DNA from: Dryococelus australis
Taxonomy: Eukaryota; Arthropoda; Insecta; Phasmatodea; Phasmatidae
Assembly (NCBI GenBank): GCA_029891345.1
Contig: CM057003.1
Span: 11,226,209 to 11,290,208 of the forward strand
Direction: 5' to 3'
Length of the DNA stretch: 64,000 bases
Each line of letters begins with the position of its first letter. Position 1 is the stretch's first letter. A program made the translations under genes and the position numbers. A model generated the notes under the pieces. It worked only from the letters and a program-made list of their open reading frames with translations, was not told where the DNA came from and ran no database searches. This document shows positions 34,943-47,237 of the stretch, in pieces.

Positions 34943-35553
34943 GGCTGTTCACGATAAACGGAGGGTTTTTGGAAGTCTTGCTTAGGATATTAAATTAATA
35001 TAATTTTGTAATCTTCCGCTGTATATAAGAATTGACGTTGGCATGGAACCGACTCACGTTATTCGTGCGTCATGCAAGTGGAGCCGTGGAATTTTCAGAA
35101 ACGCAAATGTGCTGCATAAAACAAGAAACATTGGAGTCAACAACCGGAAATGTAAGCATTTCACTAGCAACACAGTGTCAGCCTCAGAACTATTTCCATT
35201 GATACACTGCCAACTGCTGTGCGGTGGATTGGTGGGTAGACTACACGCCTCCCCACCTACGCGAACCGGGTTCGATTGCCGGCATGTGGGAACAGTGTCC
35301 CGGTCGATGTCCACTGGTCGGCGGGGTTTTCTCGGGGATCTCCCGCCCTCGCATTCCGGCGGTGCTCAATCCTAATCTCGCTTCACCCTCATCGGCTCTC
35401 AAGACCTCGCACAAATCTCGCCACTCACTCACTCACTTCACCGGGAGCCTGAAGTCTCGCGTGTACTGTAGCATGTGTGTCGTTATGGAGTAACGTTTTT
35501 GCTATCGAAGCTTGGTTTAAAAAAAGAAGTATTCACTCTACCGTTAACCGTGT
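34943..35553 (+). mobile_element. Long MITE carrying an inserted SINE
   Basis: Left end GGCTGTTCACGATAAACGGA, interior GACGTTGGCATGGAACCGAC and a ACTATTTCCATTGA segment of the long subfamily, then a SINE at about 35222-35440, then a right end ATTCACTCTACCGTTAACCG. The remaining length without the SINE is about 390, as expected for one long MITE. Confidence 0.7.
35222..35440 (+). mobile_element. tRNA-derived SINE (family S) nested in a MITE
   Basis: Degraded head (GTGGATTGGTGGGTAGAC), B box GGGTTCGATTGCC, then GGCATGTGGGAACAGTG, GGTCGGCGGGGTTTTCTCGG, GATCTCCCG, and the TCATCGGCTCTCAAGACCTC tail block ending in CACTCACTCACTCAC. Younger than the MITE that hosts it. Confidence 0.85.
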
Positions 35554-37600
35554 TTACAAGCACAACAGCATGCAGAGGATATGTTGTGCATCTTAATGCT
35601 GGGTTTCGGAGCACATGAAATCTCTGGCAGGCGCAAGAGAAACGGCCATTTCACCCGATCAAAGAATTTACTGAATTTAATTACTTGAATTAAATTTTAT
35701 TGCACTAAAATGTCACTTCATTTGCCTTTCAGTGAATTACATTCAATAAGCTTTCAAGTCTCCACATGAAAATTTAACACAAACTATGTTATGAAACCAG
35801 TTTAAGTAATACCAAAATAAATTTTTAGACGCATGTGGTACGACTCATGCACGACACGAAAATAACTGGTTAAACCACAACTAATTTTCTTAATTAATTG
35901 TATATTTTATTTTTATGAAGCTTCCTTATTTTGTAACAACTCTGAATTAGTGCACATAAATCTGTTTTAATAAAATTAATTTAATGCTGTCAGAAAAGCT
36001 GCGATAAGCGATTGAAATTTAGGATTCAAGAAAAATTATAACATGTTCTAAACGTAAATTTGAAGGAAAACGAGACATTCCAGAAATTGGAAGAGAAAAC
36101 GGGCCACGATTGTGACGTTTCTATGACGTCATAACAGTATTCAATGAATTGCACTCAATAAAAATGTAAGGCAATACTGAAAAAAAAAAATTAATCGTGT
36201 GAAAGGGCCTTAACTGAAATAGGGAGGCGTGTGTTGGAGAAGGAAACTGAGGTGTGCGAGGGGTTGTGCAAGGTCTAACAAGAACTGAGAGGGGTGGAAG
36301 GGGGGCTGCAGCCCCCCCCCCCCTTCACGGTAACCAGACCGCGCCGAAACCATAGCCGATAGCGATCACGGGGCCGTGTGTTTACCTGTCGCGGGACACG
36401 AAGCCTGTGGTCGTGACGGATTGCCGCCCCCACTACCCGCTAAAGGGGAGTCATGTACCACCTGTGTTGCGAGGGAGCAGGAGGTGGGGACCGCACGTAA
36501 CACTACGGGATTTCGACCCCCCCCCCCCTCCTTTTCATACTCTTGCTACATGTCTACCGGCAGACAACCGCGCTCTTATGCTGTGTAGGAGCACTGTTCT
36601 CTAATTTTCTGATGTCTTCATAAAGAAGTTAAGGGTGTTTAACAGGAATAATTATTTTATAAGTTTCTATATTTTTAGGACAATACTACAAATGTTTTGT
36701 TGTGAAATAAATAAACGACCAGGAAAAATTATGAAAATGGTATAATATGAATAAAAGTAATAAATCGACATGAATTTTAAATTGTTATATTTTTTTACGA
36801 ACAAATTTCGAAATTGAATAAAATTAATACTTTGAATTACAGCTCAATAAGTCGCTACGTCAACAGAATGTTATTTTTAATTTAACATATCAGATTAAAT
36901 TTATAATCAAAATAGACCGAATTTAAGACATAATAGCATGTAAATCAAATGTCTTATTTCAACGGAATGGATAACATCACACTACTGCGACATCAAGACT
37001 AACTTTAGCTTAATCAAACTTTGTGTCAAAATAATTTCTTTGAAACTGTGAGACATGCACGTCTAAAAATATGTACGTGGTGTCTATAATTTCCCCTAAG
37101 CCCCCATTCTACCTGCGACACGTACCTCGTAACGAGAATTTATATCCACGGAAGAAATTTTATTCGGCGATCCACAACACGCAAAAACACTTAAAATCTA
37201 TTTAAATTGATGATGGTACTTACAAACTACACCTTTGAAACACTTACATGTGCTTGAAGATCATCGTCGAAGTGAAATTCACGGCCCGATGTAGCACAAG
37301 AACATAAAATTAAAATATTCATTGAACAAACGACGAGCAGCGATGTTATGTTTCGACCAGTTTTATAGAACACTGTTCGGACGGTTGTAACGGCGCAGAA
37401 CGGAGCTTCAGCGCGAGTCCGATAGAGGGCAGGCGTATTCCTTCTTTAAGTGTACCAGAAGGAAAGCTTTAATATAATTGGTTGGTTCAAAATATCGGAC
37501 TTGACGTCATAATGTGTGTATTGTTCAGACCCCTCTAAGGGGGTATATGTTTTCTCCATAGAGTCCAATGTATTTGCATGTTACCAGATTGTTCGGTAAC
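35554..37600. other. No gene supported
   Basis: AT-rich except 36230-36600, which is GC-rich with two C12 runs (36313-36324, 36517-36528) and a GGGGGGCTGCAGCCCCCC palindrome at about 36301-36318. Open frames there are low-complexity. 37330-37450 is moderately GC-rich. Confidence 0.4.
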
Positions 37601-37654
37601 CTGTGTGATTTGTTGTAACCCGTCTAAGGAGCAATGTTGTCATCACGCCTTGGT

Positions 37655-37830
37655 TTGCTATTGGTGGATGAATTGTGTGATCCCTATAGCCAGTCAATGG
37701 TCGTTTTCTGTATTTATACGGCCTGCAAACCCAAGAACTGAGTCAGACGCTTGGAATCGAGAGAGGGCCTCCCCAGGGAGAAACAGGTCAGGTAGCTTGA
37801 TTATTCGTGAATTCCTAATGTAATATCTTT
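37655..37830 (+). promoter_or_regulatory. Core promoter-like module P1
   Basis: ATTGG at 37660 and TATTTATA at 37711 are 51 bases apart. The surrounding sequence (GTTTTCTGTATTTATACGGC) resembles the module at 49799-49920, where the same spacing is seen. No exon could be tied to it. Related copies suggest a retroelement LTR or 5' end. Confidence 0.3.
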
Positions 37831-38299
37831 CAGAATGCAGGAACGTCACTTTGGCGTTTTTAGTAATTGATTTTTCATTTAGGATAATTTTGAAAATAGA
37901 GCAATTTAATGATGCCTACTCAGACTTATTGGAATCAAGCTTCATTTTTCTTTGACAAAGTCAGTGTTTGGAGAAATGCTTGAAATCAACTTCTTTGCTT
38001 GCAACATAATGTTAATCTTCTAACTTTAACGAAAAATTGAGTTTGCGCTAGTTCTCTGCAATTTTGGTAGATTGAATACGGGTAGAAATGGTTTTGTTAT
38101 GCCCACCATTTTGGTAGGAATGTCAAGAATAATGTAGCTTCAGCAAGTTTAAACTTTTCCTATTTATTTTCTTTACAGTAATATATGGATTTGCAGGTGC
38201 GAGTGAACAATAATCTTACTACAGTTAACCTAAATATATTACAGACCTGTTGTAGTGGCCACGATCACCTGAAATGGCCAGGAGGAAAACCTATGTCTG

Positions 38300-38820
38300 G
38301 TGTCAATAAGGTTTTATTGAGATCTTTTAATTTGTGTAATTGAAGTAATGGTAGCAAGGATAGGCAGAGGTTTTATTGGTGGTAAAATCATTGGTAATTT
38401 AAATATGCGTTTTTATGGAGGTGCAGCAAAATTTGGATCTAAGCATATAATTTTTAGAAATGTTTGAATATGCATAAATTGCTCAAAACTATACTTGATA
38501 TTTAAGTGTAATCCGATATTGAGTTAAAAGGGTAAAAATAGCTTGAGGAGATGCAAGGATACCAGAAATGAGAAATTTATGGTGCCACGTGAAATATAAT
38601 TTTCATAAAAGGATTTGGAGCTGGTGCTAGATAACAAGACACAAAGATATCATTGAATTTAGATATCCACGTGTCATAAATTTATGTAACAGGGTAAAGT
38701 GGCTTGAGAGTATCAGGCATTGAGTACATTTGTGATGCCACGTATGTTTTTATTTGCTCAAAAAAAGATAATCGGGGCTTGGTAGTCTCATGTATGATAA
38801 TTGTTGCGGATGCCAAGTGC
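38300..38820. repeat. Diverged tandem duplication, about 165 bp period
   Basis: AGGGTAAAAATAGCTTGAGG ... GGTGCCACGTG ... GGATTTGGAGCTGGTGCTAG (about 38528-38625) is echoed by AGGGTAAAGTGGCTTGAGAG ... GATGCCACGTA ... ATCGGGGCTTGGTAGTC (about 38693-38790). Many differences, so it is old. Confidence 0.45.
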
Positions 38821-38844
38821 ATTTAAGATTTTATGCAAGTTCAG

Positions 38845-38848
<4 letters not shown>

Positions 38849-38923
<75 letters not shown>
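38849..38923. repeat. (TA)n microsatellite
   Basis: About 37 uninterrupted TA units. Confidence 0.95.
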
Positions 38924-38926
<3 letters not shown>

Positions 38927-39021
38927 TTTCTCCTTATCTTTATTATGCTATACAAATACTGGTTGTTAGTATTGTTTTGAAATTTGTTTCCTTGACCCTG
39001 GGCGATAAACTGGGGTCTCAA

Positions 39022-39162
39022 ATGTTATGCCAAGAGGAAGAAGAAATGGATTCCAAGGGTTCGGAATGGACCCTAGCTTCAGTAAATAATCTAGAGCAGA
39101 GAACAAGTGAGCTCAATCCACTTGGTAAATATGCACTTACTGATTTCCTTCTAGCTGAATAA
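39022..39162 (+). CDS. Unrecognised terminal-exon-like ORF
   Basis: From ATG 39022 the frame encodes 46 residues of protein-like, acidic composition (QEEEEMDSKGSEW, then NNLEQRTSELNPLGKYALTD) and ends at TAA in GCTGAATAAAG, so the stop overlaps an AATAAA signal. The frame is open upstream to the TA run. No homology recognised. It could be the last exon of a gene or a transposon relic. Confidence 0.25.
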   Translation: MLCQEEEEMDSKGSEWTLASVNNLEQRTSELNPLGKYALTDFLLAE

Positions 39163-39224
39163 AGAGAATTACAACATAAAAAAACCAGCAAATCACTACA
39201 TGAATGCGAAGCCTGGAATGTTTG

Positions 39225-39670
39225 AGAGGTCAGTTGGGGAGAATGAGGAGTCAGTTGCGGAGCATAAAGGATAAGTTGCGGGGCATAAGGGGTCATTTGC
39301 AAAACAGGAGGGGTCATTTGCGGAGCATCAGTGGGCATTTGCGGAGAATGAGGGGTCATTTGTAGAGCAAAGCGATCATTTGCAGAGCAGGAGGGGGCAT
39401 TTGCGGAGCATGAGTGGGCATTTGCGGAGAATGAGGGGTCATTTGTAGAGCAAAAGCGATCATTTGCAGAGCAGGAGGGGTCATTTGCGGAGCATGAGTG
39501 GGCATTTGCGGATAATGAGGGGTCATTTGTAGAGCAAAAGCGATCATTTGCAGAGCAGGAGGGGTCATTTAGGGTCATTTTGGGGTCAGTTAGGGGTTAT
39601 TTGTGGAACAGGAGGTGTCATTTAGGGGTTATTTGAGGGAAAGTATTAGTCATTTGCAGAGCATGAGTCA
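39225..39670. repeat. 21-bp repeat with 84-bp higher-order period
   Basis: The basic unit is CATTTGCGGAGCATGAGTGG with variants. Four distinct variants recur in the same order every 83-84 bases (unit starts at 39315, 39398, 39482). A minus-strand frame of 186 codons exists only because 21 is divisible by 3, and its product is a low-complexity Ser/Ala/Asn/Asp/Pro/Gln repeat. Edges are degenerate (GGGGTCATTT words). Confidence 0.9.
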
Positions 39671-39954
39671 AAGCTGAGCAAAGAACTGTTGAAGATATAA
39701 CTGCATGGTAATGTGATCAAGGAAATATATAAAATGACTTGTTGAAGGGATGCATAAAAATGTCTAAATATCACTGATGAAATATGTTAGTAAGTTTATA
39801 TATAGAGCAGTAGCTAGGCAGAGTAGATACGCAAATTGGTACTATAGAAAGAACGTGAGTTCTTTCATGAATGTGATGCAAGTCAATGATTGTACCAAGT
39901 CTACTGTAGAACTTACCTCTATGGATGTAACTTCCCCCACTGCTTGAAAATTAC

Positions 39955-40313
39955 ATGGAAAACAGTATTGCTGCTGTGGAAAGATTTTCAGAAAAAGCTG
40001 CCATGCTCGGCGACGTGAGAGAGCCACCTGTACGAAGATTCCTTTCCGCGCGGTGAAGCACTACGCCAATGGCCACACACAGTTTATGCAAAGTGATACA
40101 TTGAAGGAACACATCGAGATCTGCAATGACTCGTCTACTGGGAGTCAGCAAGTGAGGCCGCCAATAACTCTTACTGCATCGGCGAGTACTGATTGCGCAG
40201 ACGATGATGATGATGATGAGGCAGTTAGTGCTAATGACGGAACAGATAGTGCAGATAGAGTCGGTTTGTGTGGAATGCACGTGCACTGTGCTATGTTCGC
40301 AACCATCAAGTGA
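39955..40313 (+). pseudogene. Unrecognised ORF pair separated by one frameshift
   Basis: The first frame (39955-40056) starts ATG GAA AAC and gives 33 protein-like residues ending at TGA. The second (open from before 40053 to TGA 40311-40313) gives about 86 residues containing HYANGHTQFMQSDTLKEH, a Thr/Ser-rich linker and a run of six Asp from a GAT microsatellite. They overlap and are one base out of register, as a single indel would produce. Both have balanced composition. Neither was recognised; a Cys/His pattern near both ends might be metal-binding, but this is weak. Confidence 0.35.
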
Positions 40314-40319
40314 GGCGAA

Positions 40320-43300
40320 CAGAACACGTAGCATGAACTAATTTTACATACTGCAGGCTCTCTTTTCAGTGCACGAACCGTATCACAGCGACATGGGTTG
40401 TTCATCTTGTAATTGGACTTTTATGGAAACGTCATGGCGTTAGTAATTATGGCGAGCGTGCAACTATCTGGTCTACTAACGTAACTCCGCCTTCGGCCGT
40501 TCACACGGGCGTGTGAATGAGATCTTGTGTCGCCAAGATGTTTCAATAGAGCTCGGTGTGTAAAATTTCGGTTTTCAAATACGTTTCATATTTCTGTATT
40601 CGCGCAAGGACTTCTTCGGAAACTAATAGCCAGATGTATTTGTGTAACACCGCAAATAATCTGTAGTAAGTTCCCTAAAAAGATTGCACGGAATGTATGA
40701 AACTATTGTTGAATTTTAGCTAGTAGAAGTATTAGACTTCAAGTTATGTTATAAGCACTGAGCTACATAAATAATTTTGTATGATTTTCTAAAGTAAAAT
40801 TTTTTTAAATTGTACATTACTCCAGCTGTAGAATTACCAGAAAATGCTTGGCAACTAATTTCCAAAGACTTGTTCATAACAAGTACAGAAAATGTTACTG
40901 GGTATGTATTACACTAGAGCTAAAATATATTTTAATTACTGGTGCAGAATTTTCATCGTATTTTAATTAAATTAGTATTTCCCTATTTTTATTTGTTAGC
41001 TTTCAAAATATCTCATATCCAAACACTTTTGTTTTTGGTGAAAATCATAAAATGAAACTAATACAGAGCGTTTGGATAGAGATTACTTTGGCGCTGTTCC
41101 TAGCAACAATAAGTTTGACATTTTCAAACATTATCACAACCGATAAACAACATTTCAGAATTTCTCGGCCTAAAATGAGCTCAATGACGAAACAAAAATA
41201 TTTCCTGGCAGCGCAGAAGTGTTATGTATACCTGTTATATTGGCATAATAGTTCTATAATAAACCATTAATACATTTCTCTCTATTTTTCATAATGTTTG
41301 AATAAGTGGTATTAGAAACTCGAATTGCTGCAGCTTTCAGTAGAAATCACTCATCATTCGGCACTCTGTTGTAGTATTTCTTCAGTATGTTGCATGCATA
41401 CATATATTTTTTCAACAAGAAATTCTAGCGACCAGTGTACTAGATTAACTGAGTATCTCCTTTACTTGTGCCGTACGAAAGCAATCGGAGAACTTGCAAA
41501 TAAATATTTTTATTAATTATCAATACTCTGTGTTTAGAAATGCTTAGAGTGAGGAGCTTAAAATAAATATGAAGAAGTGGAGCGTCATAAGTTAAGTACC
41601 TATGCATGTCCATTTTGAATGGAGGCATAAAACCACTTACATGAAGAGCAGCTGGTCTGTATTTAACAGACGACATGCCAAATATGGCTCAGGTACATTA
41701 CTAGGCATAAGTAAAGTTCGCTGTTTGACAACCTGGGCGTAATTATTGTAGCAGCACATTTTATAACCACTCCTGGGAGTACTTCAAAAGAGCTGTCAAA
41801 CAGTGCTCGTATTTTCTGTGAGGCTATAAAAGTGTTGGCTCTCACTTTTCGCTCCGCCATTGCCGGCCCGTGCCTCTCAATAAGAAATGTGACATTTCCT
41901 TTTTGGGAGCTAGCGTGGCGTTCAACTTTCAGATCACCTTGTGTAGTAGCGAAGTATAAATTACTTTATTGCCACTACGTCTTCCACTTTCAACTGGCGA
42001 GAATATATATATACACATAATGTTTGCTCTTTAATAACTGGCTGGACGTTTTCCACTAGGCACGCACATCTTTATCGATCAGCTGTGTTGTAAGCAGCTG
42101 AATGTATTTTTACAAGTGCTTATGCATGGCCGAGTTCGTGACAAATGGAATTCTTAATTAAACAAAAGAGCTAAATTTAATTGCCCGATTTGTTTACAAA
42201 GTTGTAAAATGTTCAATAGCTGTGCCTTTTCGCAGTGCGATAAGTATTACTCAGTGATATAAATCAAATATTTACATTCAGGAATCAAATAATGGTGTTG
42301 ATAGTACAGTGTAGTTGTTTTTTTTTTTTGTAATTTTACAACCAATTCTTTCGAAATTGGTTGCTAAGATTATGTTTCTACACGTTAATTAGAGAAAATT
42401 TTACAAAACATTATTGTGAGATCTGTAAAACCAATGTTGAATTGTAACAAGCAAGAAAAGTATATTTCTTGTTTATTTTATATATGTAAATTCGTGAATC
42501 ATTTTTAATTTTTCATAAGACAGGTGTGTTGTAAAGGTACAATATTTTACTTGCAGTCTTACAAATAAATCTTCGGCAACTAGTTTGCAATGAACTAAAT
42601 ATTTTTAGTGGGTATAACAAAAATGACACATTTAAATTCAACACTTAATTCGTCAGGCGCAAAAAAAAACATAACTGAAGCAAAAAATAAGCACTAATAA
42701 TTTGTACGGTTATAATAAGCTCAAATGTAGGTCCATTTTGATGGACCTTACTATTTTGGATGATAGTAGGTTCCGAATACAAACCAACCAATGCTAACAC
42801 AAGCGGTGGAAAAATAAACAGTTTGATACGATCAGAATCGTCAGGTAATTATTTTGTTTTGACAGCGAATGACGTATGACGTATGATTGTTTCCCTTTAA
42901 TGACAACGCTCTTCATGAAACACGAATAATATAATTAAAGAGGGTGAGTCATAGTATTAGAGCTCTAAACACGCTGAATGAACCAAGCTGTATTCGCCGA
43001 GGTCATGGATAACGAGTAATTTGCATTAAAGACTGTGCTTCGTCATTCTTTTAAGATGGGTAATTACACAGCACGAGAATCATGTTCGTACATCCTCGCT
43101 TATCGAAACCTGGCTATCGTAACAAATGAATTTTCTCTAAAGCGTCACGAAACGTGATTTTGTAAGACGCGCTAACTTGTAACTCTCGCTCTCTCTCACA
43201 CACACGTTTAGTTTTCGTTCCTCGAGCTCTTTTAAAAAGTAAACATTATTATTTACGAGCTCTCAGGTGATAAACACTCAATTTGAATGAGTTGCGACTA

Positions 43301-43400
43301 AATTAATGCCACCTGGAGAAATAATCTTATATCAAGGCGTATATGCCTCGCATATTTACCACTTTTAGTGCTGCCGACATAATGTTACGACGCCTGAATT
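40320..43400. other. AT-rich DNA without supported genes
   Basis: Short frames only. Nothing recognised. Confidence 0.5.
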
Positions 43401-43412
43401 TAACTGAGCTGT

Positions 43413-44560
43413 GTGGAGTTTGAATTGGCATTACGACATCCGCGTTATTTGAAGAAAAGTGCGAAGAAATATGACTTTGATTGCAATTTTCGTAATGTCC
43501 TCTGCAATGTAATACTGCGTCAGCAACACTCGAAGTGGAAATTTACTCGAATGAGCAGGATGGATTGTGAATTATACTTAGGGATAGGAAAATTTCGCAG
43601 TTCAATGACCTGTAGGCCGGTGCGTACTCGAGCATCAACTGTGTGTTCATTGGTTGCTGCCCCAAAGAGCAGCCAGTGTTGCCCAATACCTGGCAGTATG
43701 GAATTCGCTACTCGTTTCCTTGCAAGTCTGATATTGGTTCAGAGGCGTCCAGGGAGTTTCTAATAAACTGTGATGCAATTGCAAACTTGGCTTCACTCCT
43801 ATTTGAAGTCTATTTTGCCACGAAACACATTCGCTAAATTTTCTTATCCCCAATCATACTATGTAGGAAAGAACATTTGATTTAGACACTTTCAAGTCGG
43901 CATTACATTGGCAGAGATACGGCGGGCAATGCGCGTTGTACAATGCAGTAAGCTTAAGCGATGCTGTGTGGACCAAAATTACTGTTGTAAACGGGAATAC
44001 AGTGACCAATAGAACTGACGGCCGTGCAGTCGTGAATATTTGCAACCCAATTCTAGCTCGTCTTAATAGTCAGTAGATCTCTGCCTCACTCGAAGTGTTA
44101 GATTCCCGAGATTTACTTGCGTATGGAGTCGTTTGCCTTATTTCAATATTGTCCATTATCTGTTTAAATATTTTATATGCATCCAAACCTCCACAGCCGT
44201 ACAGAAAATGTGGATGTCTGTACCCACGAACATGGAGTCGGATCAGGCATCGACATTTGGAGCAGTCGAGAGGATTATTAGTCGGCGGAGTCGGGTAAGT
44301 ACTGTAGAAGAAGTCACGCTTAAGATATTAACCGTCAGATTCAGGTCAGGTCCCCGCCAGACGATAAGTATTTTGGCCGTTCGCCATCTACGACGTAGAG
44401 GCGTAACTTACAAATGAAACTGGCTCGTGATTAATTAATTGAATTTGGAATCAACGTCGAAAAAATTGCCAAATCAATTTGACGAAAGTCAACATAAACA
44501 CTGGCTGATAACTTATTCTACCAGTAATGATGTCAGCGAAGTAGGAAATAAGTTCTACTC
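43413..44560. other. Unassigned; one long weak frame
   Basis: The plus frame 43413-43763 (116 codons) has mixed composition without motifs. Overlapping frames on both strands at 43640-43850 suggest chance. Confidence 0.25.
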
Positions 44561-44566
44561 GAGTCT

Positions 44567-44797
44567 TTAAAAAAACACTAGTAATGAGACAGAAGTAACA
44601 ATGGCATTACAATATTTCTTAGCATTTTTGTAACTTTTTTCCGAAACGATGTAGCTATGTGAATGCTTCTCAATGCTTTTGGTGCAATCGTGTAGCCATT
44701 TCAGTAATTTTTCACACACCTTCGCGTCTTCTCCTTTTAAGAGAGGCAAACGTATGCTCAGCTGAGTTGTGCCAAATGGATATGGGATTGCGTAGTT
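44567..44797 (-). CDS. Unrecognised coding-like segment
   Basis: About 76 codons are open from an in-frame TAA (44798-44800) to TAA at 44567-44569. Composition is protein-like and Lys/Glu/Ser-rich (LLKGEDAKVCEKLLKWLHDC, then KSIEKHSHSYIV), with a hydrophobic end. No ATG at the start, and no clean acceptor in the right phase: GTTGTGCAG lies upstream but would read into the stop. It could be a degraded transposon gene or exon. No family recognised. Confidence 0.3.
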   Translation of the reverse strand, partial: NYAIPYPFGTTQLSIRLPLLKGEDAKVCEKLLKWLHDCTKSIEKHSHSYIVSEKSYKNAKKYCNAIVTSVSLLVFF

Positions 44798-44799
44798 TT

Positions 44800-46882
44800 A
44801 TTTTGAGGCTGCACAACGGAGCCACGGGCGTACGGAAGCAATTACAGAGCTCCCTAGTATAGGATCGGGAAACTGCCTCCATGAGCACTGAACATTTTTT
44901 TACAATGTCTTCGTTCTGCCTGTAATATTATTTCCATGCGATCTTGATGTCTTTACCACTTGGCGAAATTACACAGCGGAATGATCTTCTGGAGCAAGCT
45001 ACATGCCAAATTTCAGTGTGGGTATGCGAAGAGTTGAACATTTCATAGGCCGTGGCTACTTATTTTCGCCACGTCTTCTGTTCGCCAGTCCATGGACAAC
45101 TCCTCGCGTGTACGCCCAGACGATGAACGGTTGTTTATGGCCTGCTGTGTTCAAGAGTGTGGGTATACTCACGTCTAACCGTAACAACGGCGAACCGAAT
45201 AAATATTGTTCATCAGTTATGAAGCTCATTCACGTATTTTATGGTCAAGTTATTATTTTTCAGAACTGTGATATTTTTCGAGGGGCACGTTTTTCATTTA
45301 ATGCTTTCTGCTTTTGCTTGCCAGGTTTCAGGATAAAATGTATTTGATTAATGTGAAATATGTCAAAAGCCAAGTAACATACGTAAATAAATGACTTACC
45401 GTAAGGCTTACGGGCAGAGCACAGAGAATGTTAAAAGTGTTAATTCAACAGTTGTTGTCAAATGAATTGTTTTCCTTATAATGCAAACATTGGCGTAAGA
45501 ACTGGCGAAATAGCAAAATGAGCATGTCAAAGACTATTTCAAAGTGGCTTGATTAAAGCACGTAGGCCTTATCAGATGTGAGCTCCGCGGCTTGACGCGG
45601 AAAATTTTACACGAAGTTCCTGTGGAAGGAACTGCTGTACACTGGTGAGAGCTTGCAAAGGTGCTCAATCAGCCGTGAAAAACCACAAACAAATGTTATA
45701 CGTGAATGGCTTAAGAAGTACACGTAGCGCGGCTTTAAGTCGTAAAGTGCTGTTGATGCACATCTGACAACCCGTTTCGACCAACCATGACGCCACGCCG
45801 TGCAAGGCGTGAAATGCACGCAGCTATAAATGGGCGTGTTCACATACGCCGACTTTGTAGCGCGCCTTACGAAGGCCGTACCAAGTCAGCGCCTACTGCT
45901 CGTGCGTTGATTCATTACCTGGGAAAAACAAACTCATTCGTTGGACAGCTCAGACTGCTGCGCAACAACAGATGCTGGCATCTGCTTGGAATCGAAGAAC
46001 AGCGGGTATGGCTGACACGTTACGATTGCGCCAAGCTATCGATACACCGCTGCCGTAATCCCAGCACCCACGTCCCGGATATGGAACAATGGTAAACGAG
46101 CGCAATAAGCCGAAAAAAAAAAAAAAAAAAAACCCTTCGACAAGAAAAGTAGCGAGGGCCCTGCACGAAGAAAGATGGATGCAGTCGGCAACAAGAATCT
46201 GCCAAAGGCGGCCACATGCTCCGGCAATCTAGGGGATGACTAAACCCACTAGGGTGTGAGAGATAGTCCCGATCATTTCTCTTATCCTTCCCATAACAGT
46301 CCCTTACTGGTATTATGTTGTGCATAAATAGCTGTATCCTGTTCCTTGACGCATTGATAGATGATTATTGAAAGTATTCTTATGTCGTTTTTGTTGTATT
46401 TCCACCTCAATTTAACCCTGTCTGGTTACAATATAATTAAATAGAAGTATATCAGTGGTGTATACAGGAAAGTGAGGGGGGGGGGCAGGTTCAACCAGCC
46501 CTCTCCCCTTCCCAAACAAAAACAAAACATAAATGGCTCTTTTGAAAAATATAGTTATATACAGTAAAATTTAATTTAAAATTAGGTAAATAAAACGATA
46601 AAATAAGTCAGTGAAAATAAGTAATATAACAATTGTTGTGTCTACATTTACTGTAGTTTTCCAGCTCAAAATACTATTTTTAGGCACTGCTTTACAAACA
46701 AAAGAATTTTCCCCCTCCCCTCCCCGCCCTAAAAAAATTAATTTCTGCCTACGCCACCTAAATCAGTATGTGTACTTAAAAAAAATATGTCATCAATATG
46801 CATTACTGAGCTCAAAATAACAAGGAGCTGTATTTTCTGGCTTCTCGTAAGGCCCCGCCTATCTGCAGTTTTTTTTACCACG
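44800..46882. other. Mixed region; no gene recognised
   Basis: 45866-46110 has two overlapping, moderately protein-like plus frames and is followed by a 20-base poly-A tract (about 46111-46130), which could mark the 3' end of a retrocopy or SINE-like insertion. 45003-45347 is open but unconvincing. A G10 run is at 46476-46485. Confidence 0.25.
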
Positions 46883-47005
46883 TTTGTGGTCGAGAAGCGC
46901 GGGAGCGATAAGGACGACAAAGCCACGCACGTCAAATACGGCATCACCTCTAAGCGCAAGGCTCTGAACTAAAGCGTGCAGTGTTTTCGTGATGCGTGTA
47001 CCTAT
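46883..47005 (+). repeat. Dispersed repeat R3, truncated copy c
   Basis: AGAAGCGCGGGAGCGATAAG, CTCTAAGCGCAAGGCTC and GCGTGCAGTGTTTTCGTGAT follow the order of R3 at 21880-21970 and stop there. Confidence 0.5.
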
Positions 47006-47237
47006 AGGTTGTCCACCGGTTAACCTAGAATTTGATTGGTGGAATGTCTGTAGGAAGTTACAATGCAGGGTTCTAGAAGTGTTTCGTATCTACCTGACGC
47101 GTGTATTTTGAGATACAACGCTTTCGAGAAGCCGTTTTTCAGACATTTCGGAGTACTCTTGACAAAGTATTTGTAATGTTCTTGACGTCTTGAAAGCACT
47201 AGGCCCTAGTCTGAAGTGTGTGTTCTTTTCTTACGAC

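Noticed and set aside
39018-39578. 186-codon minus-strand frame of Ser/Asn/Ala/Pro repeats
   Set aside because: By-product of a 21-bp tandem repeat; a parallel 70-codon frame exists in another register.
45787-46095. Transposase-like frame before a poly-A
   Set aside because: Two registers look equally plausible, and none shows a transposase motif I can name.
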